The notes below the pieces were generated by a model. It ran no database searches, was not told where the DNA came from, and saw only the letters and a program-made list of their open reading frames with translations. Shown piece after piece: positions 1-6,810 of a stretch of DNA of 31,923 bases; the first letter of the stretch is position 1; each line of letters begins with the position of its first letter. Origin of the DNA: an uncultured Clostridium sp. (GTDB taxonomy: Bacteria; Bacillota; Clostridia; TANB77; CAG-508); assembly GCA_900555075.1 (NCBI GenBank), contig USJO01000014.1, positions 1-31,923 of the forward strand. Reading direction: 5' to 3'. The translations under genes and the position numbers were made by a program.

Positions 1-1915
1 CTTTTAAGATTAATTCTATAATACTTATGTATATAAGTTTTTCTTGATTTTCTAATGTATAGTAATCTACCCAAATATTAGGATTTTGATTTTCAATAGT
101 TTTATCTAGATAGTTTTTTAATTCAACAATATTATCACATTTTATTTTTACACGTAAAAGTCCTTCATCATTCCAAAAACTTTTTCTTTCTTCTATTTCA
201 AAATATTTTTCTATATTTTTAATTATTTCTTCATAAGTATCCATATTAATAAATAATACAGGTAGTGATCGTGTTTTAACATCTTTAAAACCATCTATAA
301 TTTCATCTGTAAAAATATAATCATGATGTGGGTCAGTAACCTTATATCTCCATTTTTTTTCACCTGGGAAATGCTCTGCTAGATTTATAAAGCTTACTTT
401 AGGATTAATATTAGTGTTAATTGCATGAGAATAACTAAAAGATTTTTCATTTTCTGAATTGCCTATAGTTTCATTGCGTATATTATTATAAACAATAATA
501 TCTCCAGGTTTTGCATTCAATTTATTTATATATTTACTGTACGTCTTATTATCTAATGTAATTAAGTGTATTTGCATACCTTTTTTATTATCTATAAGTG
601 TACAAACACACGCATCTGTTAGAATAGCATTGGTGGGTTCTACTAAAAGAAAGCTATTACCTAACGTTTCTTTATATTCCATATATTCTATATTTTTGTT
701 ATATTTTTGCTTATATTCTTGTAATATATTTTTATAATTTTTAGGTAAAAAAGTCATTTCCGCATCAACATCATATTCATTTACTATATCTGCTGTTTCT
801 TTTTCATATCTAAGATATGTTTTAATTGAAATAAATGATGTGATACATACTACTAATAAAAAAGTTATAAGTCTGTATTTATTTCTATTTCTCTTTATAT
901 TTTTTATTGCTACTTTTCCTTCTATTGGAAGTATCTTCTCTAGTATTGTGTTTTTTCTTTTATACTTAATTTCTTTATTACTTCTGATCCCTTGAATAAC
1001 AGATGTTGAACTTGCTTTTACACTTGGTATTAATACCGATAAATAGATATTTACACCAATTATGAATAATGCAAAAAGTATATATTTTATATCAAATACT
1101 AACCTAAAATAATATCCTGCAATATTTAATATGCTATTTACATTATTTAAAACAATTTTCGCAAGTAATGTTGCAAGTCCTCCACCAATAAGTATTCCTA
1201 CTATTCCCATTAAAATAGCTTCTGTAAATACCATTCTTAGAACTTGTCCTTCTGTTCCTCCTACACTATTTAAAATTGCATATTCTTTTTTTCTTTCATT
1301 TATTGTTATTAAAAATGCATTATATAAAATTACAATAAACAATGCAGAAAAAACAATTATTACAGCAATTATCATAAGGTCTATTACATAAGAGTAATTT
1401 AATTTCATTAAGCATTTAAGAGTATTACTACTTCCTGTTACATGAACATCAATAAAACCATGTACAGTAAGCAATTGCTTATTAAATTTACAATTTTTAT
1501 TAATTTCTCTAGCTTCTGTTTCAGATAAATCTAGCATACTAATGATATCATTTGAGTATTCACAAACATTTTGTATATTATCATATTTTAAATACACTGT
1601 AATATTATTTGTTGGAATAAACGAAGAATCTATTTTTTCTAATTTATCATCTTCACTTTTTTGTATATAGATTTTATCAATATAAGTTTTATTTTTTATT
1701 TTATTAAAACGTTCTGGAGATAAATTTTTTAAGATAATATGGTAGTCGTTATATTCCGTATCAAAGTTTTCAGATACTCCATTTCTAATGCTAGATATTA
1801 GTAATATTGTAGTTAGTATAAGTGCAGTACATAATATTAATGATATTGTAGTGTATAAAGTTCTCTTTTTATTCCTTTTTAGACTATTTAATGCTAGTTT
1901 TGTTTCTATTTTCAT
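1..1915 (-). CDS. FtsX/MacB-type ABC transporter permease, 3' end outside window
   Basis: This reading frame stays open from an ATG at 1915 to the window edge (638 codons read), so the C-terminus is missing. The start follows a strong AGGAGGAG site. The protein opens with MKIETKLALNSLKRNKKRT, one membrane helix at about residues 20-42, then an extracytoplasmic region. Next comes an FtsX core with several helices and the typical cytoplasmic loop INERKKEYAILNSVGGT. A second NxKRNRNKYR-type motif precedes another helix and a second large external domain. That two-unit layout is known for MacB, BceB and lipoprotein-release permeases, which couple ATP hydrolysis to extrusion or mechanotransmission. 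It is likely the partner of the ATPase at 2589-3260, although a small secreted-protein gene lies between them. The substrate is unknown. A terminator-like hairpin sits in its own leader. Confidence 0.9.
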   Translation of the reverse strand, partial: MKIETKLALNSLKRNKKRTLYTTISLILCTALILTTILLISSIRNGVSENFDTEYNDYHIILKNLSPERFNKIKNKTYIDKIYIQKSEDDKLEKIDSSFIPTNNITVYLKYDNIQNVCEYSNDIISMLDLSETEAREINKNCKFNKQLLTVHGFIDVHVTGSSNTLKCLMKLNYSYVIDLMIIAVIIVFSALFIVILYNAFLITINERKKEYAILNSVGGTEGQVLRMVFTEAILMGIVGILIGGGLATLLAKIVLNNVNSILNIAGYYFRLVFDIKYILFALFIIGVNIYLSVLIPSVKASSTSVIQGIRSNKEIKYKRKNTILEKILPIEGKVAIKNIKRNRNKYRLITFLLVVCITSFISIKTYLRYEKETADIVNEYDVDAEMTFLPKNYKNILQEYKQKYNKNIEYMEYKETLGNSFLLVEPTNAILTDACVCTLIDNKKGMQIHLITLDNKTYSKYINKLNAKPGDIIVYNNIRNETIGNSENEKSFSYSHAINTNINPKVSFINLAEHFPGEKKWRYKVTDPHHDYIFTDEIIDGFKDVKTRSLPVLFINMDTYEEIIKNIEKYFEIEERKSFWNDEGLLRVKIKCDNIVELKNYLDKTIENQNPNIWVDYYTLENQEKLIYISIIELILK

Positions 1916-1935
1916 AAGCTCCTCCTATTATATTT

Positions 1936-1981
1936 TTATAAAAAAGGGAACCTAGCTATTGCCGAGCTCCCATAAAATAAG
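1936..1981 (-). terminator. Terminator-like hairpin in the permease leader, copy B of a 46-bp repeat
   Basis: Read on the minus strand, 1971-1946 forms a hairpin: GGGAGCTCGGC, loop AATA, GCTAGGTTCCC. It is followed at once by six Ts. Pairing is good apart from one C-A mismatch and a few G-T pairs. It lies about 20 bases before the AGGAGGAG site of the permease, so it could end transcripts of the small gene or attenuate the permease. The 46 bases match 3281-3326 with only two differences. Confidence 0.75.
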
Positions 1982-2070
1982 ATACGAATGTGTAGAACGG
2001 TTGTTACTTACTTGCTATGAATTTGGGATAGTTTTCCTTTACTTCTTGTTCTCTTGCTGGTGTTTGAGGT

Positions 2071-2377
2071 TCATGACAGGAATTTGATATTTACGTTATA
2101 GTTCCCATCCGCACTAGCATAGATAACCCACACCATATAGTTTCCCTCAGGGAAAGGCAGCGCCAACAATGTACAAGCTCTGGGAAATCACCCTACCAGC
2201 CTGAAGGTACATATTTTGGGGGCCAATTTCCCCCAGAACAGCTCTGGTGGAAGCTTCAGAAACTTCAGTTTCGCCCACCGCAGGAATCTGTTCTGCCGCC
2301 ATAGCGGAAGTGCTGATATTCATCAGCATAACCACCACCATAAAAGCAGCCGCAATCGATTTAAAATGTTTACGCAT
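2071..2377 (-). pseudogene. Small secreted protein with +1 frameshift (101 residues if restored)
   Basis: The start is the ATG at 2377, placed by the AAGGAGG site eight bases upstream. An upstream in-frame ATG at 2413 lacks a comparable site. The first frame gives 76 residues ending at TGA 2147-2149. Residues 1-29 are a signal peptide (MRKHFKSIAAAFMVVVML, then a small-residue AMA cleavage region). The frame breaks at TTT CCC TGA. Dropping one base continues as PEGNYMVWVIYASADGNYNV and NIKFLS to a stop at 2071, giving a coherent 101-residue protein. Base composition is about 50% G+C (29/60 and 33/60 in two counted lines) against a strongly AT-rich background, which suggests recent acquisition. 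I do not recognise the family. Its position between an ABC ATPase and its permease suggests a substrate, sensor or accessory protein (inference). Programmed +1 frameshifting is a less likely alternative to mutation. Confidence 0.65.
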
Positions 2378-2500
2378 AGTGTTGTCCTCCTTAGACATAA
2401 ATAGATTGCACATTCGTACTTATTTTTAGCTAAGTTGTGTCTGCCTTTAGCACATAATATTTCAACATTTTTCTTTTGAGTTTAAATGACATTTTAGGAT

Positions 2501-2550
2501 GCAATTTAGTAATAATTTGTTACAATTTGTTATAATTAGTTATAATTTAT
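2501..2550. repeat. Five tandem 10-bp units upstream of the small secreted-protein gene
   Basis: The plus strand reads as consecutive units GCAATTTAGT, AATAATTTGT, TACAATTTGT, TATAATTAGT, TATAATTTAT, with consensus near TAYAATTWGT. The period is one helical turn. The block is about 40 bp upstream of a possible minus-strand -10 TATTAT (2454-2459) for the small gene, a spacing that suits an activator array. Chance repetition in AT-rich DNA is possible, but the three central units are close matches. Confidence 0.5.
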
Positions 2551-2588
2551 TAGATTTTGCCACACATTTTTACTAGTTTTGTATCTTG

Positions 2589-3260
2589 TTATTTGTCATA
2601 TATAATTTTTCCATCTTCTATTTGGATAATTCGATCTGCCTGTTTTGCTATTTCTAAATTATGTGTAATCATTATAATTGTTTGTTTGTATTCTTTATTA
2701 GTTTTCTTCAATAATTGTATAATTTCATTGCTTGATTTTGTGTCTAAATTCCCTGTTGGCTCATCTGCTAAGATTATTGTTGGATTTATCATTAATGCCC
2801 TTCCTATCGCAACTTTTTGCTGTTGCCCTCCTGATATTTCATTTGGTAAATGTTTTCTTCTGTTATCAATGCCTAAAAATGTTGTTATTTCTTTTAACTT
2901 CTTTTTATCTACTTTTTGTTTGTCTAGTTCAACTGGTAATGTTATATTTTCTTCTACATTTAATGTTGGTATTAAATTATAAAATTGATATATTATTCCT
3001 ATTTTCTGTCTTCTTAATATAGTTAAGTCTCTTTTATTCATTTCATATATACTTTTATCATAAAAATATACTTTTCCTGATGTCGGCTTTTCTAATCCTG
3101 CTATTGTATGTAATAAAGTAGTTTTACCACTTCCAGATGGTCCTATTATTACCACAAATTCTCCTTCTTCAATTTCAAATGATACATCATCTATAGCTTT
3201 AACTTCAGCATCTCCTTTTCCATATATCTTCTTTAAATTTTCTACTTTTAAAATTTTCAT
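2589..3260 (-). CDS. ABC transporter ATP-binding protein (LolD/MacB/BceA type)
   Basis: This is a 223-residue ATPase, the usual length for stand-alone ATPases that serve FtsX-type permeases. The start is ATG 3260, with GGAGG nine bases upstream. The longer frame begins at a TTG inside that ribosome site and is rejected. Walker A GPSGSGKTT is at residues 40-48, a Q-loop at YQFYNLIP (about 91), signature ISGGQ at 142-146, and Walker B ILADEP at 163-168. A D-loop NLD and an H-loop MITHN follow. It should power the permease at 1-1915; no substrate can be named. The gene has its own strong promoter at 3357-3385 and a terminator-like hairpin just before the ribosome site. The known resistance relatives (BceAB) often have such leaders, but no adjacent two-component system is visible. 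Confidence 0.92.
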   Translation of the reverse strand: MKILKVENLKKIYGKGDAEVKAIDDVSFEIEEGEFVVIIGPSGSGKTTLLHTIAGLEKPTSGKVYFYDKSIYEMNKRDLTILRRQKIGIIYQFYNLIPTLNVEENITLPVELDKQKVDKKKLKEITTFLGIDNRRKHLPNEISGGQQQKVAIGRALMINPTIILADEPTGNLDTKSSNEIIQLLKKTNKEYKQTIIMITHNLEIAKQADRIIQIEDGKIIYDK

Positions 3261-3280
3261 TATATTTTCCTCCAACAATT

Positions 3281-3326
3281 TTATAAAAAAGGAAACCTAG
3301 CTATTGCCGAGCTCCAATAAAATAAG
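3281..3326 (-). terminator. Terminator-like leader hairpin before the ABC ATPase, copy A of the 46-bp repeat
   Basis: On the minus strand GGAGCTCGGC, AATA, GCTAGGTTTCC is followed by TTTTTT. It lies between the promoter at 3357-3385 and the ATPase ribosome site, so the transcript would meet it about 40-60 bases after initiation. Two bases differ from copy B (1936-1981), and both weaken the base of the stem. That suits a leaky terminator or attenuator (inference). Confidence 0.7.
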
Positions 3327-3356
3327 TAACCTAACTGGGTCTAGTGTGGCAAATAA

Positions 3357-3385
3357 ATTATCACATGTATTTATAATTATGTCAA
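3357..3385 (-). promoter_or_regulatory. Sigma-A-type promoter for the ABC cassette
   Basis: Minus strand: -35 TTGACA (3385-3380), 17-base spacer, -10 GATAAT (3362-3357), with a TG two bases before the -10 (extended -10). It would give a leader of roughly 90 bases carrying the hairpin at 3281-3326. Confidence 0.75.
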
Positions 3386-3445
3386 TATTTTTTATGAATT
3401 TTTAATATTTTTGGTTACCATTTAAGACTTACTACTAAAAAATTC

Positions 3446-3560
3446 GCCCAACGCAGGAGTTTTATATTTAGAATAAATTGAGGATCCCCGAAAAACGTCG
3501 TAGGCGTATCCATCGTGGGCTCAATTTATAATAAATATAAAGTCTCCGACAAGATTGGGC
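3446..3560. repeat. Structured repeat, copy 1
   Basis: The ends are GCCCAACGCAGGAG (3446-3459) and CTCCGACAAGATTGGGC (3544-3560). GCCCAA pairs with TTGGGC, then comes an unequal internal loop (CGCA against GACAAGA side), then GGAG pairs with CTCC. An AT-rich stem of about 25 pairs continues to TTGAG/CTCAA. A GC-rich apical hairpin occupies about 3482-3521. The basal stem extends outwards to about 3434 and 3571. Copy 2 at 19163-19310 keeps the ends and the architecture but has different, still complementary, stem sequence. It lies just after the stop of spoIVA. The class is not recognised. Confidence 0.8.
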
Positions 3561-3637
3561 GAGAATTTAGTAAATTAAGATTGAATAAAAAGTTAAACGT
3601 AATCAAAGTAGCACAGTATGCTATTGATTAAGTAATT

Positions 3638-4957
3638 CTAATAAGACAAAACTAAATATTGAATATCAATTAAATCATGTTCCCATTGTTTTTCACTAGA
3701 TTTTAAAAGATTTGATGTTCTCTTAACTTTATTTATCTGTTTGGATTGTTCCATATGTATTGATGGAGCTCTTGCTTTCAACTTTACTCCAAATCTTGAA
3801 CCTTGTTTTACTATTTCTGGTTCATCTAAAATTAATTCCTCCATACTTGGCATTACTATTCCATATCCCTTTTGTTTAACCTCTTGCAGAGCCATTGCAA
3901 CCTTTTCATATTCTTTTTTGATGCTAGATAAATTGCTTACGGTTGTAAATAAATCTGCTTCACTCTTCATATTTATACCAGTTATTTCTGTAAGAATTTT
4001 ATAGAATAATGTATTGTTTAGTGTAATTTCTATTGATACTGTTCCTGTTCCTAAATCTATTTTATCAATTGTTGTTTTTACAATTATTTCTGTTTTACTT
4101 ATTCTTGCAACTCCAGCATTTATTGTTTTTATTGTTTTTATATCTTTAAATGCATCTTTTATTTCAGCGAACAGCTCTTTCTTTAATTCATAGCTGTCAT
4201 CTAATCCATCTATCCATTCTGGGAAATTTATATTTATCCTTTCTACTGGAAACTCATATAGTATTCTTCCAAAGATATTGTCTATATCTTCTGTATTTAA
4301 ATTGGTACAGTCTGTTGGTATTACTGCTACACCATATCTTCCCTCTAATTCCTTTGCAAGCTCTTGCGTTTCCTGGTTGTATGGCTTGCTTGTGTTGAGT
4401 ACAATTACAAAAGGTTTATTTAATTCTTTTAATTCATTAACTACTCTGCTTTCTGCTTCTACATAGTCTTCTCTAGGAATTTCTGTTATGCTTCCATCTG
4501 TTGTAACAAGTATTCCTATTGTTGAATGTTCTGTTATAACCTTTCTTGTTCCTATCTCTGCCGCTTCTTCAAAAGGAATTTCTTCATCTGACCATGGAGT
4601 CTTTACCATTCTTGGTACATCATCCTCCATATATCCTAATGCATTATTTACCAAATATCCTACACAATCAACTAATCTTGTTCTTAGTTTCAAGTTCTCT
4701 CCTATAGTAATCTCAATTGCTTCATTTGGAACAAATTTTGGTTCTGTTGTCATTATTGTTCTTCCAGCAGCACTTTGTGGAAGTTCATCTCTTGCTCTCT
4801 CTCTTTTATAAGTATTTTCAATGTTTGGTATAACAAGTAGGTCCATAAAGTTTTTTATAAAGGTTGATTTTCCTGTTCTTACTGGTCCAACAACGCCAAC
4901 ATATATATCTCCATCTGTCCTTGCTTTGATGTCTTCATATACTCCCATATTCTCCAT
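3638..4957 (-). CDS. spoIVA: Stage IV sporulation protein A, C-terminus divergent/truncated
   Basis: SpoIVA is the ATPase that polymerises on the forespore surface as the basement layer of the spore coat. The first ~400 residues are textbook: Walker A GPVRTGKST at 24-32, ARDELPQSAAGRTIMTTEPKFVP, RLVDCVGY, the EAAEIGTRKVITEHSTIG block, YEFPVERININFP, and DEPEIVKQGSRFGVKLKARAPSIHM. After SIHM (residue 402) the family normally continues for about 90 residues ending near EGSGGLI. Here only 37 unrelated residues follow before the stop. No frame downstream restores the usual end, and the structured repeat begins about 70 bases after the stop. The start ATG 4957 has GGGAGGT 11 bases upstream. Function is doubtful, since the C-terminal part is needed for assembly in Bacillus (established knowledge). 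Confidence 0.93.
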   Translation of the reverse strand: MENMGVYEDIKARTDGDIYVGVVGPVRTGKSTFIKNFMDLLVIPNIENTYKRERARDELPQSAAGRTIMTTEPKFVPNEAIEITIGENLKLRTRLVDCVGYLVNNALGYMEDDVPRMVKTPWSDEEIPFEEAAEIGTRKVITEHSTIGILVTTDGSITEIPREDYVEAESRVVNELKELNKPFVIVLNTSKPYNQETQELAKELEGRYGVAVIPTDCTNLNTEDIDNIFGRILYEFPVERININFPEWIDGLDDSYELKKELFAEIKDAFKDIKTIKTINAGVARISKTEIIVKTTIDKIDLGTGTVSIEITLNNTLFYKILTEITGINMKSEADLFTTVSNLSSIKKEYEKVAMALQEVKQKGYGIVMPSMEELILDEPEIVKQGSRFGVKLKARAPSIHMEQSKQINKVKRTSNLLKSSEKQWEHDLIDIQYLVLSY

Positions 4958-5035
4958 AAAAATAATTACCTCCCATAATTAAACGTTTGTACTAAACTTT
5001 AATTAATGTATATTATGGTCAGGTAATTATTATTA

Positions 5036-5182
5036 CTATTTTTTTGAACTTTTTGTGATATTTTCCATTTTCTCTGCTTGTTCTTTTTGCTTTTCAATTG
5101 GTATCCAATGATATGCTGAGCATACAAATTCTCCATATTTTGTAGTATCTTCTTTTTTGGGCATTTTTTTATCTTTTTGCAT
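5036..5182 (-). CDS. Unrecognised 48-residue protein between lexA and spoIVA
   Basis: This is a small open frame from ATG 5182 to TAG 5036, preceded by AAGAGGTG at good spacing. It starts 39 bases after the lexA stop, so it is probably co-transcribed with lexA. The protein starts MQKDKKMPKKEDTTKYGEFV and continues CSAYHWIPIEKQKEQAEKME. It has a basic N-terminus, one cysteine in a hydrophobic/aromatic centre and a charged helical tail. It has no signal peptide or membrane helix. A competing 85-residue frame (4999-5256) overlaps the end of lexA and lacks a ribosome site. I do not recognise the family. Being behind lexA, it may follow SOS control (inference). Confidence 0.6.
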   Translation of the reverse strand: MQKDKKMPKKEDTTKYGEFVCSAYHWIPIEKQKEQAEKMENITKSSKK

Positions 5183-5221
5183 AACAACACCTCTTGAAAA
5201 TAGTATGCTCGTTTTTTAATT

Positions 5222-5875
5222 TTATATTCTTCTAAATACTCCAGCAACTCTACCAAGTATCTTACAATCTGGTACTATTATTGGATCCATTGTGCTATTT
5301 TCTGGTTGTAAACGTATATGGTCTTTTTCTTTATAAAAAGTTTTTACTGTTGCTTCATCTCCTATTAATGCAACAACTATTTCTCCATTCATTGCTATAT
5401 CTTGTTTTTTTACTAATATATAATCTCCATCTAATATTCCAGCTTCTATCATACTTTCTCCTCTAACTGTAAGCATAAAGCTTTCGCTATTTCCTATAAA
5501 ATCAACAGGTATAGGGAATGTATCTGTTATATTTTCTACTGCTAGTATTGGTGCTCCTGCTGTTATTCTTCCTATTACTGGAACATCTACTAATTCTTTT
5601 CCATTATATAATGGTTTGTCTTCAATTTTTTGTTGACCATCTAGTCCACCTTTTAATAATTTTAAGGTTCTTCCTTTTTGGTCTTCTTTTTTAATATATC
5701 CTTTTTTGGCTAGTCCTTGAATATATGTGTGTACTGTTGCTGTAGAACTTAATCCTACTGCTTTTCCTATTTCTCTAACTGAAGGTGGGTATCCATTTTC
5801 TTTAATAGCTTTTTCAATATATTTTAATATAGCTTTTTCTCTCTTATTTAATTCATTTGGATCTTTTCTTCTCAT
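5222..5875 (-). CDS. lexA: LexA SOS-response repressor
   Basis: This is a 217-residue LexA. The N-terminal winged helix-turn-helix (about 1-70) includes NGYPPSVREIGKAVGLSSTA. Residues 95-217 form the S24 self-cleaving domain: cleavage pair Ala106-Gly107 in ITAGAP, nucleophile Ser141 in RGESM, general base Lys178 in ATVKTF, and the conserved end LGRVAGVFRRI. On RecA/ssDNA contact it cleaves itself and releases DNA-repair genes. The start chosen is ATG 5875 behind GGGAGAGG. The frame extends 21 codons further upstream, but that stretch overlaps the promoter. No GAAC-N4-GTTC operator of the Bacillus type is visible upstream, unlike the usual autoregulated lexA. Divergent from the gene at 6035. 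Confidence 0.95.
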   Translation of the reverse strand: MRRKDPNELNKREKAILKYIEKAIKENGYPPSVREIGKAVGLSSTATVHTYIQGLAKKGYIKKEDQKGRTLKLLKGGLDGQQKIEDKPLYNGKELVDVPVIGRITAGAPILAVENITDTFPIPVDFIGNSESFMLTVRGESMIEAGILDGDYILVKKQDIAMNGEIVVALIGDEATVKTFYKEKDHIRLQPENSTMDPIIVPDCKILGRVAGVFRRI

Positions 5876-5909
5876 ATGTAATCCTCTCCCTTTCAAAATA
5901 TTTGCCAAT

Positions 5910-5938
5910 ATCTTATCATATATTGTTTTACTTGTCAA
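5910..5938 (-). promoter_or_regulatory. lexA promoter
   Basis: Minus strand: -35 TTGACA (5938-5933), exactly 17 bases, -10 TAAGAT (5915-5910), about 35 bases from the lexA start. Confidence 0.7.
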
Positions 5939-5940
5939 AC

Positions 5941-5956
5941 AAAAGTTTTAACTTTT
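5941..5956. promoter_or_regulatory. Palindrome between divergent lexA and EEP promoters
   Basis: AAAAGTT-TT-AACTTTT is a 7-bp inverted repeat two bases upstream of the lexA -35 hexamer. Its placement suits an operator acting on lexA or on the divergent gene. It is not the known Bacillus LexA box, and AT-rich palindromes can arise by chance. Confidence 0.4.
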
Positions 5957-6008
5957 ATTGTTTTTTTGTAAATTTTTTATTTTTTATTGTTTTTTAATTT
6001 TTTTTTGA

Positions 6009-6014
6009 TATAAT
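6009..6014 (+). promoter_or_regulatory. Likely -10 element of the EEP-family gene
   Basis: A perfect TATAAT lies 20 bases before the ATG at 6035. A weak -35 candidate TTGTTT is at 5987-5992 with a 16-base spacer. Confidence 0.5.
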
Positions 6015-6034
6015 TATATTGGAGTGTGATTTTT

Positions 6035-6769
6035 ATGATATTAAAAGCTATTACTTTTAATATGTGCCATGGAGAAGGCTTAGATGGTAGTATTGACGTT
6101 CGTAGGCAAGCAACGTTTTTAAAAAAATACCGACCTGATATTATTTTCTTACAGGAAATTGATTTATATACTAAACGTGCTTATAATAAAAATCAAATTT
6201 ATACTTTTAGTAAATATACTGGTCTACCATATAGAGCTATGGGCACTAATATAAAATACAAAAATGGTTTTTATGGTGATGGAATTCTATCTCGTTTTCC
6301 TATTGAATATTCTGCAAATTATTTGTCTCCTACGACTTCTTCTGAGCATGAGCAAAGAGGTTTTTTATGTACTAAGGTAACTATTGGAACTGTTAAATTA
6401 AATTTGTTTTCTGTTCATCTTTCAGTATTTGAAGAAGAACGTATTTTATCTAGTAAAGCTCTTTTAAGAATTACATCTAATATAAGTAAGTCTGAAGGAA
6501 TTATTATATCAGGAGATTTTAATGTTGGTATTTCAAAAATTGGAAATCATAGATATATATTTGAAGGAAAAGATTCATATGAGGAATATGAAATTTTAAA
6601 AAAGAAATTTCAACACCTAAAAAATACCAATCCTACTTGGTTCTCTAAGGATGGAAGTGGATGTATTGATTCTTGCTTCTTTTCTAATAACTTAAAACTT
6701 GCTAAGTTCGAAACTATACCTACCAATGTTTCTGACCATTATCCAATTTATATGGAATTTGTTATCTAA
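6035..6769 (+). CDS. Endonuclease/exonuclease/phosphatase (EEP) family protein
   Basis: This 244-residue protein has the metal-dependent EEP fold shared by DNase I, AP endonucleases and sphingomyelinases. Visible catalytic motifs: FNMCHG near residue 8, LQEID with Glu41, GDGILSRFPI at 81-90, SVHLS with His128, GDFNV with Asp161 and Asn163, and the terminal SDHYP with Asp234-His235. No signal peptide is seen, so it is probably cytoplasmic. The start ATG 6035 follows GGAG (6021-6024). A GTG nine bases earlier is possible but sits on the ribosome site. Substrate is not inferable; the family covers nucleic acid, phospholipid and inositol phosphate hydrolysis. It is a single-gene unit with its own -10 and a terminator at 6771-6800. 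Confidence 0.85.
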   Translation: MILKAITFNMCHGEGLDGSIDVRRQATFLKKYRPDIIFLQEIDLYTKRAYNKNQIYTFSKYTGLPYRAMGTNIKYKNGFYGDGILSRFPIEYSANYLSPTTSSEHEQRGFLCTKVTIGTVKLNLFSVHLSVFEEERILSSKALLRITSNISKSEGIIISGDFNVGISKIGNHRYIFEGKDSYEEYEILKKKFQHLKNTNPTWFSKDGSGCIDSCFFSNNLKLAKFETIPTNVSDHYPIYMEFVI

Positions 6770-6770
6770 A

Positions 6771-6800
6771 AAGGAACAACTAAAATCTAAGTTGTTCCTT
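6771..6800. terminator. Bidirectional terminator between EEP gene and smc
   Basis: AAGGAACAAC and GTTGTTCCTT form a perfect 10-bp stem with a 10-base loop. A/T-rich runs lie on both sides, serving the convergent genes at 6035-6769 and 6811-10362. Confidence 0.85.
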
Positions 6801-6810
6801 ATTTATTATT

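Noticed and set aside
2216..2429. Plus-strand frames of about 60 codons opposite the small secreted-protein gene
   Set aside because: Antisense to a gene with a clear signal peptide and ribosome site; no start signal of their own.
3281..3380. T-box riboswitch in the ABC ATPase leader
   Set aside because: The conserved T-box core (GGTGG-ACCGCG type) and stem I features are absent; only a terminator hairpin is seen and the leader is about 90 bases.
3446..3560. Integron attC reading of the structured repeat (GCCCAAC and, on the other strand, GTTGGGC)
   Set aside because: The second core would have ATTGGGC/GCCCAAT, the unpaired spacer is lopsided, and no integrase or cassette genes are nearby. 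Kept only as a remote alternative.
4985..4997. Near-palindrome GTTTGTACTAAAC upstream of spoIVA
   Set aside because: Too short and AT-biased to call an operator, and no sigma-E promoter could be placed with confidence around it.
4999..5256. 85-codon minus frame overlapping the end of lexA
   Set aside because: No ribosome site, wrong frame relative to lexA, and it competes with the 48-residue gene at 5036-5182, which has a good start.
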